From the NCBI GenBank assembly GCA_003979035.1, contig RXOA01000137.1, positions 1 to 15,018 on the forward strand: DNA of 15,018 nucleotides, written 5' to 3'. The number at the start of each line of letters is the position of its first letter. Positions within the stretch are counted from its first letter, which is position 1. This document shows, in pieces, positions 1-6,723 of this stretch. Origin of the DNA: Candidatus Bipolaricaulota bacterium. Lineage in GTDB: Bacteria; Bipolaricaulota; Bipolaricaulia; UBA7950; UBA9294. Under the pieces are notes generated by a model that was not told the DNA's origin, searched no databases, and worked only from the letters and a program-made list of their open reading frames with translations. Made by a program: the position numbers and the translations under genes.

Positions 1-562
1 GGAACAGGTCGAGGTTCTCTTCGATCGGTCGATCCCGGTACGGGCTGTTTGTTCCGGGTGGTGTGACGATCTTTGTTGAGTCCTGATCGTCGCTTCGGAT
101 CGCGGTGCCGCGGTAGGCGCTGATCTCCTCGGCCGAAAGGTCGCAAACATAGGCCTTTCCGGCGCGGATGAGGTGTTCGGCCCAGCCGTAGAGTTGCTCG
201 AAGTAGTCGGAGGCGAAGAACAGGCGATCCCCCCAATCGACGCCGAGCCACGCCATGTCTTCGATGATCCCGTCGACGAACTCCTGTTCTTCCGCCGTCG
301 GGTTGGTGTCGTCGAACCGCAAGTTGAACTTGCCGCCGAAATCCTTGGCGATTCCGTAGGCAAGAAGAAAGCCTTTGGCATGTCCGATGTGGATGTAGCC
401 GTTCGGCTCCGGCGGCCAGCGCGTGTGAACGCGTCTGTCGTTCTTTCCGGCGGCGAGATCTTCGATCACGAAGCGGCGGATGAAATCCTGTCCCTCCGTA
501 CGATCCCCTCCCACGTTTCGTGCTAGCTCACTGTGATGGTCGTTGCTCGTTCTATGCTCCAC
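1..562 (-). CDS. glnS: Glutaminyl-tRNA synthetase, N-terminal part (runs off left edge)
   Basis: Class I aminoacyl-tRNA synthetase that charges tRNA-Gln with glutamine in the cytoplasm. Translation of the minus strand gives FIRRFVIEDLAAGKN, then the class I signature in PPEPNGYIHIGHAKG, then NLRFDDTNPTAEEQEFVDGI and a WLGVDWGDRLFFASDYFEQL segment. This is the GlnRS pattern; GluRS lacks the PEPNGYxHIGHAK context. Only about 187 codons are visible; the rest, including the KMSKS-type loop, lies beyond base 1. The start is uncertain. GTG at 562 is preceded by GGAGGTGGGTGA (the GGTGA part sits 9 bases upstream), whereas the alternative GTG at 514 would give a length before FIR closer to that of other GlnRS proteins but has no SD sequence. 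It is divergent from the flavin reductase gene, with about 250 bases between them. The family assignment is firm; the start is not. Confidence 0.93.
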   Translation of the reverse strand, partial: MEHRTSNDHHSELARNVGGDRTEGQDFIRRFVIEDLAAGKNDRRVHTRWPPEPNGYIHIGHAKGFLLAYGIAKDFGGKFNLRFDDTNPTAEEQEFVDGIIEDMAWLGVDWGDRLFFASDYFEQLYGWAEHLIRAGKAYVCDLSAEEISAYRGTAIRSDDQDSTKIVTPPGTNSPYRDRPIEENLDLF

Positions 563-812
563 TGCCCCAATTCACCCACCTCCGTTGCGTCAAGGCCGGC
601 AAGCCGCGCCCTCGTCCGATGTCCGATTTGAATCCTTTGAACAGAGAAGTCTATCTTGCCGAAGCGTTGCCGACCAGGACGATGGACCGCCCTGCCTGCA
701 GAATGCGGACCGTTGCGCCGAGGGAGTCCGAGACGGCGGCAAGACGCGAACGGCCGAGGATTGGGTCGGGGAAGTGGGATTGCGAACCGTTTGCTTGGAC
801 TGGGAGGCGCCC

Positions 813-1400
813 GTGAAGAAGATCACGCTTGGAGAGGTTCCGCTGGTTGTGCCCGTCCCAATTGTGCTGGTAGGGTCGTACGTGGACGGACGGGCCAATT
901 TCGCCGAAGTCGGCGATGTGGCGATCGCCGGAATCAAGCCGGCGTTGGTGATGGTGTCGCTCGCCGAGAACCACCACACCATGTGCGGAATTCGTGCCGC
1001 GAAGGTGTTCAGTGTGAACATCCCATCGACGACGATGCTCGATCGTGTCGACGCGTGCGGGATGGTTTCCGGACGCGTCGCCGACAAGTCCGCGTGGTTT
1101 GATGTCGTTGACAGCGGGCGGCTGGATGTTCCCCTGATCCGCGAGTGTCCGGTGAACCTTGCCTGCGAATTGCTCCGTGAAGTCCAGGTGGAGCACCGAT
1201 GCGTACTCGTGGCCAAGGTTGTGGAGTGCCAAGTGGATGAGATGCTTCTGGAAGACGACGGCGGTCGACGCGCCATCAAGGATCTGCAGGCGTTCGATCC
1301 GATTCTTTACGGTCTTGACAACCGCTACTATCGGATCGGTGATCCGATCGGCGAAGGGTACAACGAGGGCGGGAAGATCTGTGCCAACCCTGTCGGTTGA
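813..1400 (+). CDS. Flavin reductase-like FMN-binding protein (flavoredoxin type)
   Basis: A 195-residue protein of the flavin reductase-like / flavoredoxin family, cytoplasmic FMN-binding proteins with a split beta-barrel that reduce flavins or pass electrons. Matching sequence includes an N-terminal PVPIVLVGSYVDGRANFAEVG (approximately residues 14-34), KPALVMVSLAENHHT (42-56), a segment IRAAKVFSVNIPS typical of the FMN-phosphate region, and VDACGMVSGRVADKSAWF. A late motif with paired acidic residues (VDEMLLEDDG) precedes a tyrosine-rich C-terminus LYGLDNRYYRIGDPIGEGY, also usual in this family. The start GTG at 813 is preceded by GGGAGG at 802-807 with 5 bases between; the reading frame stays open further upstream but shows no family similarity there. 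Physiological substrate and partner are unknown. It may be cotranscribed with nothing, because the next gene has its own promoter. Confidence 0.86.
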   Translation: MKKITLGEVPLVVPVPIVLVGSYVDGRANFAEVGDVAIAGIKPALVMVSLAENHHTMCGIRAAKVFSVNIPSTTMLDRVDACGMVSGRVADKSAWFDVVDSGRLDVPLIRECPVNLACELLREVQVEHRCVLVAKVVECQVDEMLLEDDGGRRAIKDLQAFDPILYGLDNRYYRIGDPIGEGYNEGGKICANPVG

Positions 1401-1464
1401 TCGATACGGCCAAGATCCGTACCGTGCCGAAAACCGGGAAGTGATGCGACAGGCCCGCTGGGAG

Positions 1465-1493
1465 TTGTATCGATTCTTGCCCGCCTCTACACT
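1465..1493 (+). promoter_or_regulatory. Putative sigma70-type promoter for the metallophosphoesterase gene
   Basis: TTGTAT (1465-1470), a 17-base spacer, and TACACT (1488-1493). Transcription would begin near 1500, leaving about 16 bases of leader that contain the strong SD sequence. The -10 matches consensus at four of six positions and the -35 at four of six, so this is a reasonable but not proven promoter. Confidence 0.45.
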
Positions 1494-1503
1494 TGAAGGG
1501 TCG

Positions 1504-1510
1504 AAGGAGG
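1504..1510 (+). promoter_or_regulatory. Strong SD sequence that decides a TTG start
   Basis: AAGGAGG lies 5 bases before TTG at 1516. The codons that follow the TTG encode a signal peptide (basic residues, then a hydrophobic run), while the in-frame sequence upstream does not look like protein. This fixes an otherwise easily missed TTG start. Confidence 0.8.
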
Positions 1511-1515
1511 GTATC

Positions 1516-2802
1516 TTGGCCGATCGCCGTATCCCCGCATTTGTCTGTCTTGTGGCCCTTTTCTTTTCGGGGGCTTGTGCCGCCGCATCGTTTGTTCACG
1601 GCCCCTATTGCGGTGCTCCCGATGAGCGATCGATCACCATCAGCTGGCAGAGCTCCGAACCGCTTCCGGCACGCGTGGAATACGGGACGCTCTCAGAATA
1701 CGAAGCATCGGGCCGTTTTGCTCGGCGTCTGGATGTCCCCCTCCCCGAGGACGACGCACCGGACACCACCCACGCCGTCCTTGGTGGACTTCCGGTGGAC
1801 GATGCCTGTGCCTATCGGGTGGTGCTGCTCGAAGGAGAGGACGAGATCGTAAGCGCTGTTGGGCATTTCTCCACTGAGCCGGCACCCGGAGAAGCGGTGT
1901 CGTTTGTTGTCCTTGCCGACACGCAGCAACAGCTCGAGGGTGTGAACCGGCTCGAACTGGTTGCGGACGCGATCGCCGCCGATTCACTGGACTACGACTT
2001 CATTCTTCATGCCGGCGACGTCGTGGAGAGCCCATCCGACTTCTACTGGGACGATTGGTTCGCTTCGTTCGACGACATGCTTCTCCGGGCTCCGTTCATT
2101 CCCGTGCTGGGAAACCACGAGAAGAACCATCGCTCGTACTACGAAACGTTCGAACTCCCGCCGGGAGAAGGCCGGGATGACGAGCGGTGGTGGGCGTTCC
2201 ATTGGGGCGATGTGGTTGTGGTCGGGCTGGATACCAACGTCAAGAGCGCGCTGGATATCGCCGCGCAGCAGGATTGGGCGCGGGTGCACCTTGCCGGCCC
2301 GGAGCCGCACAAGTTCGTCATCTTTCACCATCCCGTGTTCTCGTCCGATCCCTACTACGGGACAGGCTTCTTCCTCGACACGATCTACCATCCGATCTTT
2401 GCCGAGATGGACGTGGACATCGTGTTTAACGGGCACTCTCATCACTACGAACACATCGTTCGCGATGGCGTGACCTACATGGTGGTCGGCGGCGGCGGTG
2501 CGACACCCCGCCAGACGACGCCGGAACACATTCAGGGGTCGGATGTGTCCGTGGAGGGGCACATGTTCTACGTTCGCGTGACAGCCTGGGCGGAGGGCGT
2601 CGATGTCGAAACGATCTCCGTGTCCCGCGAGATCGGCTCAACCGATGTGGTCATGGATGATCGGGTTCTCGACTCGTTCGACATGCCTCTGTCGGGCGCG
2701 CGGACATCGCCGTTTGAAGGCAGAGAGTGGCTGGGGATGCTCGTGATTGGGCTGCCCATTGCGGTTGTGCTTGGTGGCCTGATCCTGCTGCTGAGACCCT
2801 GA
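1516..2802 (+). CDS. Secreted, membrane-anchored metallophosphoesterase (purple acid phosphatase-like)
   Basis: A 428-residue calcineurin-like phosphoesterase with a two-metal active site. Residues 1-25 form a signal peptide with a hydrophobic core ending SGACAAAS. Residues about 26-125 are a fibronectin-III-like N-terminal domain (GPYCGAPDERSITISW) as found in purple acid phosphatase-type enzymes. The catalytic domain has ADTQ (D135), HAGDVV (D168), LGNHE (N200, H201), FHHPVF (H271/H272) and FNGHSHHYEH (H307, H309). It ends with a hydrophobic stretch (about 415-426) followed by RP, giving a C-terminal anchor with the enzyme facing outward. The first metal motif reads ADTQ instead of the common GDxH, so it is closer to the fibronectin-metallophosphoesterase group than to classical purple acid phosphatases. 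Substrate unknown: phosphomonoesters, phosphodiesters or nucleotides are all possible. It has its own promoter and lies 211 bases before the sugar transporter operon. Confidence 0.9.
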   Translation: MADRRIPAFVCLVALFFSGACAAASFVHGPYCGAPDERSITISWQSSEPLPARVEYGTLSEYEASGRFARRLDVPLPEDDAPDTTHAVLGGLPVDDACAYRVVLLEGEDEIVSAVGHFSTEPAPGEAVSFVVLADTQQQLEGVNRLELVADAIAADSLDYDFILHAGDVVESPSDFYWDDWFASFDDMLLRAPFIPVLGNHEKNHRSYYETFELPPGEGRDDERWWAFHWGDVVVVGLDTNVKSALDIAAQQDWARVHLAGPEPHKFVIFHHPVFSSDPYYGTGFFLDTIYHPIFAEMDVDIVFNGHSHHYEHIVRDGVTYMVVGGGGATPRQTTPEHIQGSDVSVEGHMFYVRVTAWAEGVDVETISVSREIGSTDVVMDDRVLDSFDMPLSGARTSPFEGREWLGMLVIGLPIAVVLGGLILLLRP

Positions 2803-2906
2803 TGCGCTCTGCGTTTCCTGCCCGGCGGTTCTCGATTGGCTGGGGGGGAGTTCCGTCGTGGCGTCGCAGATATGGGCGTGATTGTTCTCCCGTGAGGAAA
2901 CTGCGG

Positions 2907-2934
2907 GCAGGGTCGCGTGGTTGCACAGCCCTGC
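2907..2934 (+). other. Weak inverted repeat upstream of the ABC transporter promoter
   Basis: GCAGGG (2907-2912) pairs with CCCTGC (2929-2934) across a 16-base loop, just upstream of the putative -35 box. It could be an operator or part of a terminator for the preceding gene, but it has no T-run and only six pairs, so the assignment is tentative. Nothing else with gene-like properties was seen between 2803 and 3013. Confidence 0.2.
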
Positions 2935-2940
2935 GTGCGT

Positions 2941-2969
2941 TTGCTCGGAGGATTGTTCATCCGTATACT
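2941..2969 (+). promoter_or_regulatory. Putative sigma70-type promoter of the sugar ABC transporter operon
   Basis: TTGCTC (2941-2946), a 17-base spacer and TATACT (2964-2969), predicting a start near 2976 and a leader of about 38 bases. The spacer contains a small imperfect inverted repeat, GGAT-TGTTC-ATCC (2950-2962), that could be a repressor half-site pair. The -10 is strong and the -35 is poor beyond its TTG. Confidence 0.5.
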
Positions 2970-3001
2970 GCTTAGTCCACCTGGCCGGTTTGCTTGGAAT
3001 C

Positions 3002-3008
3002 AAGGGGG
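3002..3008 (+). promoter_or_regulatory. SD sequence that decides a TTG start of the MalG-like permease
   Basis: AAGGGGG is followed by 5 bases and TTG at 3014, the same geometry as the TTG start at 1516. The reading frame is open for a further 130 bases upstream, but that part overlaps the proposed promoter and shows no permease similarity. Confidence 0.65.
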
Positions 3009-3013
3009 CAGTC

Positions 3014-3865
3014 TTGGAGGCGACCCACACTGGGCGTCATTACGTTGTTCGACAACGGACTTACCGAGTAGCTCTGTATGTTCTGATGTTTGCCGGCTGT
3101 GCGATCATGCTTCTGCCGTTCTTCTGGATGCTCACCACATCCCTCAAGACGCAAACAGAAGCATTGCGCATGCCGCCACAGTGGTTTCCTAGTTCGCCGC
3201 AGTGGCAGAACTACGCCAAAGCGTGGAGTGCGGCTCCGTTCGGACGGTACTTCTTCAACAGCTTCTTCATGGCGATCACGACGACGATCGGCGAAGTGAT
3301 CACGACGATCCTTGCGGCGTACGCGTTCGCCAAGATGAAGTTTTTCGGCAAGAACGTCTTGTTTGCAATTCTGCTCGGAACGTTGATGATCCCCGGCCAA
3401 ATGCTGCTTCTTCCGAATTACGTGACGATCGCGCGGTTCGGATGGCTGGACAGCTACGAGGCGCTGATCATTCCGTGGCTTGTTTCGGTGTTCGGGATCT
3501 TCCTGCTGCGGCAGTTCTTCCGCGGGGTGCCCGATGAGTTGCTGGATGCGGCGCGGATTGACGGGTGTTCCCGGCTTCGATTCTTGTTTCGAATCATGGT
3601 GCCGCTATCCAAGCCGGCGATTTTCACCGTGGCGTTGTTCAAGTTTCTCGGCAGCTGGAACTCGTTTACGTGGGTGTTGATCATGACCAACAGTCCGAAC
3701 ATGCGTACCGTGCCCGTCGGACTACAGGTCTTCTCGGGCGAGATCGGGACGGCATACGAGCAACTGATGGCGGCATCCGTGTTGGCGATCATCCCCATCC
3801 TGGTCTTGTTCTTCTTCACGCAGAAGCAGTTCATTCAAGGAGTCGCACGCACAGGGATTAAGTAA
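3014..3865 (+). CDS. Carbohydrate ABC transporter permease, MalG-like (CUT1)
   Basis: A 283-residue inner-membrane permease, one half of the heterodimeric channel of a CUT1-type sugar importer. It opens with a short basic N-terminus and a first membrane segment (about 17-40), then the periplasmic MalG-type sequence (TTSLKTQTEALRMPPQWFP) and five further hydrophobic segments. The cytoplasmic EAA loop that docks on the ATPase is clear: PDELLDAARIDG (E175, A179-A180, G184), then I194 and P197. The C-terminus FTQKQFIQGVARTGIK is typical of MalG proteins (QKxFIxGxxxGAxK), with the usual gain-of-glycine region slightly altered. Length is normal for the family. The gene comes first in the operon, whereas MalG-type permeases usually follow MalF-type ones. 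The transported sugar cannot be inferred. Confidence 0.92.
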   Translation: MEATHTGRHYVVRQRTYRVALYVLMFAGCAIMLLPFFWMLTTSLKTQTEALRMPPQWFPSSPQWQNYAKAWSAAPFGRYFFNSFFMAITTTIGEVITTILAAYAFAKMKFFGKNVLFAILLGTLMIPGQMLLLPNYVTIARFGWLDSYEALIIPWLVSVFGIFLLRQFFRGVPDELLDAARIDGCSRLRFLFRIMVPLSKPAIFTVALFKFLGSWNSFTWVLIMTNSPNMRTVPVGLQVFSGEIGTAYEQLMAASVLAIIPILVLFFFTQKQFIQGVARTGIK

Positions 3866-3966
3866 CCTCGGCAACAGGGAGGAGCCGGGGCATCGCAGCA
3901 ATTGCATCGGGAGGAAGGCGACACGAAGCACGGAGGTAGGTCTTGACTCAAAGGAGGCTGTGCACG

Positions 3967-5172
3967 ATGAAGCTACGATATCTGGTGGTGTTGAGCATCC
4001 TTGCCGCGTTTGCGGTCGGGTTCATGGCGACGGCGCAGGAACCGGTGACGATCGAATTCTGGCACAGGTTTGGCGAGTACAACACGTCCATGTTGGAGCA
4101 GTTGGCCACTTGGTTCGAAGCGGAGTATCCGTGGATCACGGTGAACTTCGTGTACCAGGGGAGCTACAGCGCGTTGCAGCAGAAGGTGAACGGGGCCGTG
4201 GTCGCCGGGGAAGTCCCGACGATGACCATTTTCTACGAAGACTGGATTGCACCGCTTGCGGATGCCCTTGTTCCGCTCACCCCCTACTTCACCGATGAGG
4301 AAATCGCCGACATTCTCCCCGGCATGCTGTACAAGGACATGATCACGATTCCGTTCAACAAGTCGATCATGGTCCTCTACTACATCGAGGAGTACGTCGA
4401 GACGCCGCCGACGACGTGGGAGGAGTTCTATGCCCTCTGTGTAGAGAACACCGTGGACGTAGACGGTGACGGCAACATCGACCGCTACGGAACGGGACTG
4501 CGGCCGTCGGCCAACCCCGAGCAGTTCCTGGCGTTGCTTGAGCAGAACAACGGAACCATCCTCAACGAGGACTGGACCGAAGTGACGCTCGATAACGAGG
4601 CCGGGATGGAGGCGCTGAACTTCTACGCCAGCCTCGCACCGTATGCATGGGTCACGAGCAGCTATCTGAACTCGGAGATCGGCCGCGTCGCGATGGCAAT
4701 CGACACGTCGGCCGGGTACTCCCACTGGATCGACGCTGCTGAGGGAACCGAGTACACGGTGAAAACGGCCGCGCTTCCGGTGGGAGAGAAGATGGCCTCG
4801 TTCATTCAGGGAACGAACATCGGGATCTTCAAAGGCGCTCCGCAGGCAGAGATCGACGCCGGCGTCCTGTTCCTGAAGTTCCTGCTTCGCGGGGAGATGA
4901 CAGGGTTCTGGGCCGCGACCAGCGGCTACCTGCCGGTGACGTATTCGGGCATGGACAGCGCCGTGTGGACGTACGCCTTGTTGAGCAGCCCGCACTCCGT
5001 GGTTTCGTCGGAAATGCTGCCAAGCGGCGTCTCATCGCTTGCCCACCCCAACTACGGGGACATGCGAGCCGCACTGGGCACGATGTGCGAGGAGATCGCC
5101 CTCGGCGCAGCCACGGTGGAAGAGGCCGTCGAGACGGCCGTGGACGAAATCGAGTACTTGCTCGATTACTAG
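3967..5172 (+). CDS. Extracellular sugar-binding protein of an ABC importer (CUT1 family)
   Basis: A 401-residue solute-binding protein that captures sugar outside the membrane and delivers it to the permeases. Residues 1-23 are a signal peptide ending ATA, with likely cleavage before Q24; there is no lipobox, so it is released or held by the transporter. The mature protein begins VTIEFWHRFGEYN, the standard family-1 opening. Residues 164-172 (DVDGDGNID) form a calcium-binding-type loop, a feature of many CUT1 binding proteins. Later come the hinge-like FIQGTNIGIFKGAPQ and the C-terminal AALGTMCEEIALG region. The ATG at 3967 has AAGGAGG at 3951-3957. An in-frame TTG at 3943 also has a GGAGG upstream, but the signal peptide argues for ATG. 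It sits between the two permease genes, 101 bases after the first. Ligand unknown. Confidence 0.93.
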   Translation: MKLRYLVVLSILAAFAVGFMATAQEPVTIEFWHRFGEYNTSMLEQLATWFEAEYPWITVNFVYQGSYSALQQKVNGAVVAGEVPTMTIFYEDWIAPLADALVPLTPYFTDEEIADILPGMLYKDMITIPFNKSIMVLYYIEEYVETPPTTWEEFYALCVENTVDVDGDGNIDRYGTGLRPSANPEQFLALLEQNNGTILNEDWTEVTLDNEAGMEALNFYASLAPYAWVTSSYLNSEIGRVAMAIDTSAGYSHWIDAAEGTEYTVKTAALPVGEKMASFIQGTNIGIFKGAPQAEIDAGVLFLKFLLRGEMTGFWAATSGYLPVTYSGMDSAVWTYALLSSPHSVVSSEMLPSGVSSLAHPNYGDMRAALGTMCEEIALGAATVEEAVETAVDEIEYLLDY

Positions 5173-5197
5173 GATCAAATAGGGATTGTGGCGCAAC

Positions 5198-5219
5198 GGG
5201 GCCGCCCCACGGCGGCCCC
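5198..5219 (+). other. Intercistronic GC-rich hairpin after the binding-protein gene
   Basis: GGGGCCGCC (5198-5206), loop CCAC, GGCGGCCCC (5211-5219): a perfect 9-pair stem. It lacks a T-run, so it is more likely to stabilise the upstream mRNA or reduce read-through than to end transcription fully. Such hairpins between binding-protein and permease genes are known to give high binding-protein and lower permease expression (as in the mal and his transport operons). Confidence 0.65.
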
Positions 5220-5275
5220 CGCCGCCCCCTGATACGAGAGCCTGAAGGTTGTCTCGCTGAGCGACGGGGAGAAGA

Positions 5276-6220
5276 ATGCCGAAGCTTGAGAAGTTCGCGT
5301 TCTGGAAGCGACCGATGCCGGATGAGTGGCGATCCCGTACGTTCTGGAAGGACACGGGCTGGGCGTACATCTACCTGTTGCCGGCCCTGATCATCCTTGG
5401 GATCTTCACGTTCTATCCGTTCTTCTCCACGTTCCGGCTGAGCCTTTACCGAGTGTCGTTCACGAATTTCCCGGGAACCTACGTCGGCCTCGATCACTTC
5501 CGCTACATCTTCGGCGACCGGTATTTCTGGCGTGCGCTGTGGAACACACTGATTATCGTCGGGACCAGCGTACCGATTACCTTGCTGCTGGCGTTGGTTG
5601 TCGCGAACCTGCTCAACAAGTCGCTTCGATTCCGCACGTTTGCCCGCACGTCGTTCTTCTTGTCGTACATTACCCCGATGGTTGCCGTGATCATGGTGTG
5701 GCAGCTGATGTACAACGAGAGCTTCGGGCTGATCAACTACCTGATCGGATTGATCGGTGTCGATCGAATCGCATGGCTCAACTCACCCCAGTATGCTTTG
5801 CCGGCCGTGATTATCTTGAGCATCTGGCGGTATGTCGGATATCAAGCGATCATCCTGCTTGCCGGGATGCAGGGGATCGATCAAATGTACTACGAGGCGG
5901 CAAAGATCGACGGCGCCTCCGGCTTTCAAGTGTGGAGGAAGATCACGGTGCCGCTTTTGACGCCTCAGATCTTCTTCCTCTTGATCATCTCGATGATCGG
6001 ATCGTTCAAGATGTTCACCGAGGTGTACGTATTGTTCACGGGCACGTCAGGACCGCTGAAGTCGGCGGAGACGCTGGTGTACTACATCATGCGGCAAGGG
6101 TTCTTCTTCACGCCTCACTACGGGCGAGCCGCGGCGGCTTCGATCGTGCTGTTCGCGATCATCTTCATCGTCACCCTCTTCCAGATGCAGGTGGCGAAGA
6201 AGCGCGTGCACTACCAGTAG
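5276..6220 (+). CDS. Carbohydrate ABC transporter permease, MalF-like (CUT1)
   Basis: A 314-residue permease that pairs with the MalG-like protein. It has a basic N-terminal tail, a first membrane segment at about 29-50 (AYIYLLPALIILGIFTFYPF), the family sequence TFRLSLYRVSFTNFPG, and the usual PxxLxxALxxA-like segments (ITLLLALVVANLLN). The EAA loop is YYEAAKIDGASGFQVWRKI (E207, A208-A209, G213, I223, P226). Six membrane segments can be placed, the minimal number for this class; the extra N-terminal segments of E. coli MalF are absent. ATG at 5276 is preceded by GGGGAGAAGA. It is the last gene of the operon, 103 bases after the binding protein with a hairpin in between. No ATPase gene accompanies the set, so the transporter probably uses a shared ATPase of the MsiK/MsmK kind encoded elsewhere. 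Confidence 0.92.
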   Translation: MPKLEKFAFWKRPMPDEWRSRTFWKDTGWAYIYLLPALIILGIFTFYPFFSTFRLSLYRVSFTNFPGTYVGLDHFRYIFGDRYFWRALWNTLIIVGTSVPITLLLALVVANLLNKSLRFRTFARTSFFLSYITPMVAVIMVWQLMYNESFGLINYLIGLIGVDRIAWLNSPQYALPAVIILSIWRYVGYQAIILLAGMQGIDQMYYEAAKIDGASGFQVWRKITVPLLTPQIFFLLIISMIGSFKMFTEVYVLFTGTSGPLKSAETLVYYIMRQGFFFTPHYGRAAAASIVLFAIIFIVTLFQMQVAKKRVHYQ

Positions 6221-6240
6221 CGGAAGCGATGAACGCGTGA

Positions 6241-6283
6241 GAGCTTCTGCGCGATAGCAGAAGCCGGAGCTTCTGCGCGATAG
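6241..6283. repeat. Three-arm inverted/direct repeat forming two alternative hairpins
   Basis: GAGCTTCTGCGCGATAG occurs twice (6241-6257 and 6267-6283). GCTTCTGC (6243-6250), GCAGAAGC (6257-6264) and GCTTCTGC (6269-6276) can pair as arm 1 with arm 2 (loop GCGATA) or arm 2 with arm 3 (loop CGGA), both with 8 pairs. It lies 20 bases after the permease stop codon, between convergent transcription units. There is no T-run on either strand, so a Rho-independent terminator is unlikely; an mRNA 3'-end stabiliser, a repeat-family element or a protein-binding site is possible. Confidence 0.6.
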
Positions 6284-6316
6284 GGTGTTCCGAAGCAGCG
6301 CTTGGCCCAACTTCCT

Positions 6317-6672
6317 TCAAGGCATGAGATCCATCCGTGTTCGGATCCTGCTTGATGTGGCGAACGCTTTTCCGGCGATGGCTTCGGGCTGATCGATCGG
6401 TGCAACCAGGATGCAGGCAACATCCTCGAGTGTGCCCCACTCCGCGAGCAGGGCAAACAAAGACGCATCGACTAGCGTCTGCGATGCCACGACAACCGCT
6501 CTCCTTCCCTCGGCGAGGGAGGCGATCTTGCCGGGTGGCGGTGTACCGACAGGGGGGCAAAGGGGCTCGGGTTCCAGGTGTGTTGCTGCTGTTGGCTTGG
6601 CCGCGAGGAGTGGGCCGAACGTGAGAGCGTTTGTGACAAAACGGCCGAGCCGGCGATCGTGATCAGCGCCAA
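6317..6672 (-). pseudogene. Truncated, frameshifted copy of the redoxin-fold family gene
   Basis: A minus-strand remnant related to the redoxin-fold proteins of this window, closest to the copy at the right edge. From the TTG at 6672 one frame encodes a hydrophobic, signal-like start (ALITIAGSAVLSQTLS) up to NPSPFAP. The homologous continuation is in another frame: GTPPPGKIASLAEGRRAVVV, then LLAEWGTLEDVACILVAP, matching LLEEWGKIEEVTCILVAP of the copy at 14135-15018. The switch falls in a run of six G on the plus strand (6552-6557), consistent with loss of one base. After APIDQP similarity fades and a stop follows at 6317, so the rest of domain 1 and all of domain 2 are missing. The frameshift alone could be a homopolymer sequencing error, but the truncation cannot. 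It follows the tandem-redoxin gene at 6724 by about 50 bases. Confidence 0.7.
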
Positions 6673-6723
6673 CAGGCCTCGCCGTCCCGCAGAACACTGC
6701 AGGCTGGTTCTTGCCGGTTCCGT

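Noticed and set aside
590..1279. Long open frames on the minus strand opposite the flavin reductase gene
   Set aside because: They are antisense to a gene with clear family sequence, have arginine/serine-rich low-quality composition and lack an SD sequence.
2803..3013. A tRNA or small RNA gene between the metallophosphoesterase and the transporter operon
   Set aside because: No cloverleaf-like set of arms or CCA-type end was found; the stretch is explained by a promoter and a weak inverted repeat.
3973..4995. A 340-codon open frame on the minus strand opposite the sugar-binding protein
   Set aside because: Its composition (arginine, valine and histidine rich) is that of a shadow frame of a GC-rich gene, and the opposite strand carries an unmistakable binding protein.
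5326..6240. A 304-codon plus-strand frame overlapping the MalF-like permease
   Set aside because: It is a shifted frame of the permease gene with histidine/arginine-rich composition and no membrane segments.
6241..6283. Short CRISPR-like array suggested by the direct repeat of 17 bases
   Set aside because: Only two units with a 9-base separation, no spacers of usual length and no cas genes in the window.
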